24,208 bases of DNA from Lutibacter sp. GTDB taxonomy: Bacteria > Bacteroidota > Bacteroidia > Flavobacteriales > Flavobacteriaceae. Each line of letters begins with the position of its first letter. Positions within the stretch are counted from its first letter, which is position 1. Below, piece by piece: positions 23,764-24,208 of this stretch. Below the pieces are notes generated by a model, which had not been told where the DNA came from, made no database searches, and saw only the letters and a list, made by a program, of their open reading frames with translations. The position numbers and the translations under genes were made by a program. The stretch lies in contig NZ_JAKIUR010000041.1 of assembly GCF_021647475.1 (NCBI RefSeq), positions 1-24,208 of the forward strand, written 5' to 3'.

Positions 23764-23887
23764 GACTTATTTAAAATTCGTAATGTTATTACAGCCACTT
23801 GAGAAAATTTTGGTCTCAATCCTCGAACTGACGTAACAGTAAGTTTAAAAAGTTATAGTGCACAACGGGTTATATAAAGTAGATATT

Positions 23888-24208
23888 GCATATCTATAAT
23901 GTAACATAAAATTCTTCACTACCTAATTTATTTTATAATTGAATTTAATAAAATACTGAAGTGTATATCCGTTTAGTGTCATACTTCATATTTATATTGC
24001 AAGTCTAAAGAAACTTGTTTCAGCATCTCATAATTTTGACAATCACCGATTTATGTTAATAACCTGAGTTCGACCTAAGGGTTTACTTTAAATAACTGAA
24101 AATCAAAATTTCATTGCGAAAATTATAAATGTAGTGCCATAATTTGAAGTAATCTTTTCATAAAAATGAGATTGCTTCCTCATTTCGCTTTGCTTCATTC
24201 ATCGCAAT
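23888..24208. other. Non-coding window end with REP-like traces
   Basis: No convincing ORF. TGTATATCCGTTTAGTGTC (23962-23980) and CTTGTTTCAGCATCTCA (24014-24030) echo the repeat at 22745-22800. The last 40 bases (GAGATTGCTTCC..CGCAAT) resemble the GATTGCTTC..CGCAATGACG pieces near 22088-22114 and are cut by the window end. Confidence 0.5.

Larger units (their letters stand above)
23475..23869. repeat. Long copy (395 bp) of the inverted-repeat element
   Basis: Starts CCCGTTGTGCATTATGA and ends with GTGCACAACGGG, the same termini as 8528-8707. Left part 23475-23606 matches the compact copy, including GTATCGAGAA/TTCTCGATAC at 23542-23551/23577-23586. About 216 bp are then extra: a CCTGCC/GGCAGG stem (23606-23626), a terminator-like hairpin (23655-23690) and a 26-bp perfect inverted repeat (23696-23763). 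From about 23751 it matches the copy at 1-125. Flanks carry a 17-bp direct repeat with one mismatch (23457-23473 and 23871-23887). No ORF. Confidence 0.75.

Overview
The window looks like a chromosomal segment from a member of the Flavobacteriaceae (Bacteroidota). It is very AT-rich. Promoters fit the Bacteroidota type TTG-N17..23-TAnnTTTG, and starts lack clear Shine-Dalgarno sequences. Several exported proteins are lipoproteins. The gene content (phoH-purC pair, PG_1098/THUMP-like methyltransferase, ORF6N protein, PepSY-like and YfdX-like exported proteins) also fits this family.

Layout. 1-125 is the end of a dispersed repeat. 183-1298 (-) is a two-gene unit of unknown function, one gene SpoIIAA-like and one helical. 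1387-3476 (-) looks like an envelope/stress operon: a YflT/DUF1269-like protein, a YfdX-like lipoprotein and a PepSY-like secreted protein. It ends in a strong terminator and lies downstream of a Crp/Fnr-type regulator (3665-4372, -), with a 15-bp-arm palindrome in the gap between them. Then come a small SpoIIAA-like protein (4513-4941, +) and a UshA-type 5'-nucleotidase lipoprotein (4994-6424, +). phoH-purC (-) follows, then a SAM hydrolase gene with a small ABM-domain gene, dnaN with its terminator, and a run of an ACP phosphodiesterase-like gene, ggt, an AI-2E permease, an ORF6N protein and a PG_1098-like methyltransferase (+).

16481-21291 (+) encodes a probable NAD-linked formate dehydrogenase: a NuoE-NuoF fusion subunit and a 904-residue molybdopterin/Fe-S subunit. 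The two genes are separated by a 456-bp cassette (18105-18560). It holds a frameshifted GxxExxY-family gene between 40-bp inverted arms built from heptamers CAC(A/T)(A/G)AG repeated every 10 bp.

21292-24208 is mostly non-coding and repeat-rich. It holds a tandem array of REP-like units, a candidate orphan non-coding RNA with a consensus promoter (about 22209-22412), a 44-residue membrane/secreted microprotein with its own promoter and terminator (22525-22659), a four-helix membrane protein (22963-23448), and a long copy of the dispersed repeat whose compact form sits at 8528-8707. I saw no tRNA, rRNA, CRISPR array or complete transposase gene.

The most interesting parts are the phased-heptamer cassette, the candidate ncRNA and microprotein pair, the dispersed inverted-repeat element, and the palindrome in front of the stress operon.
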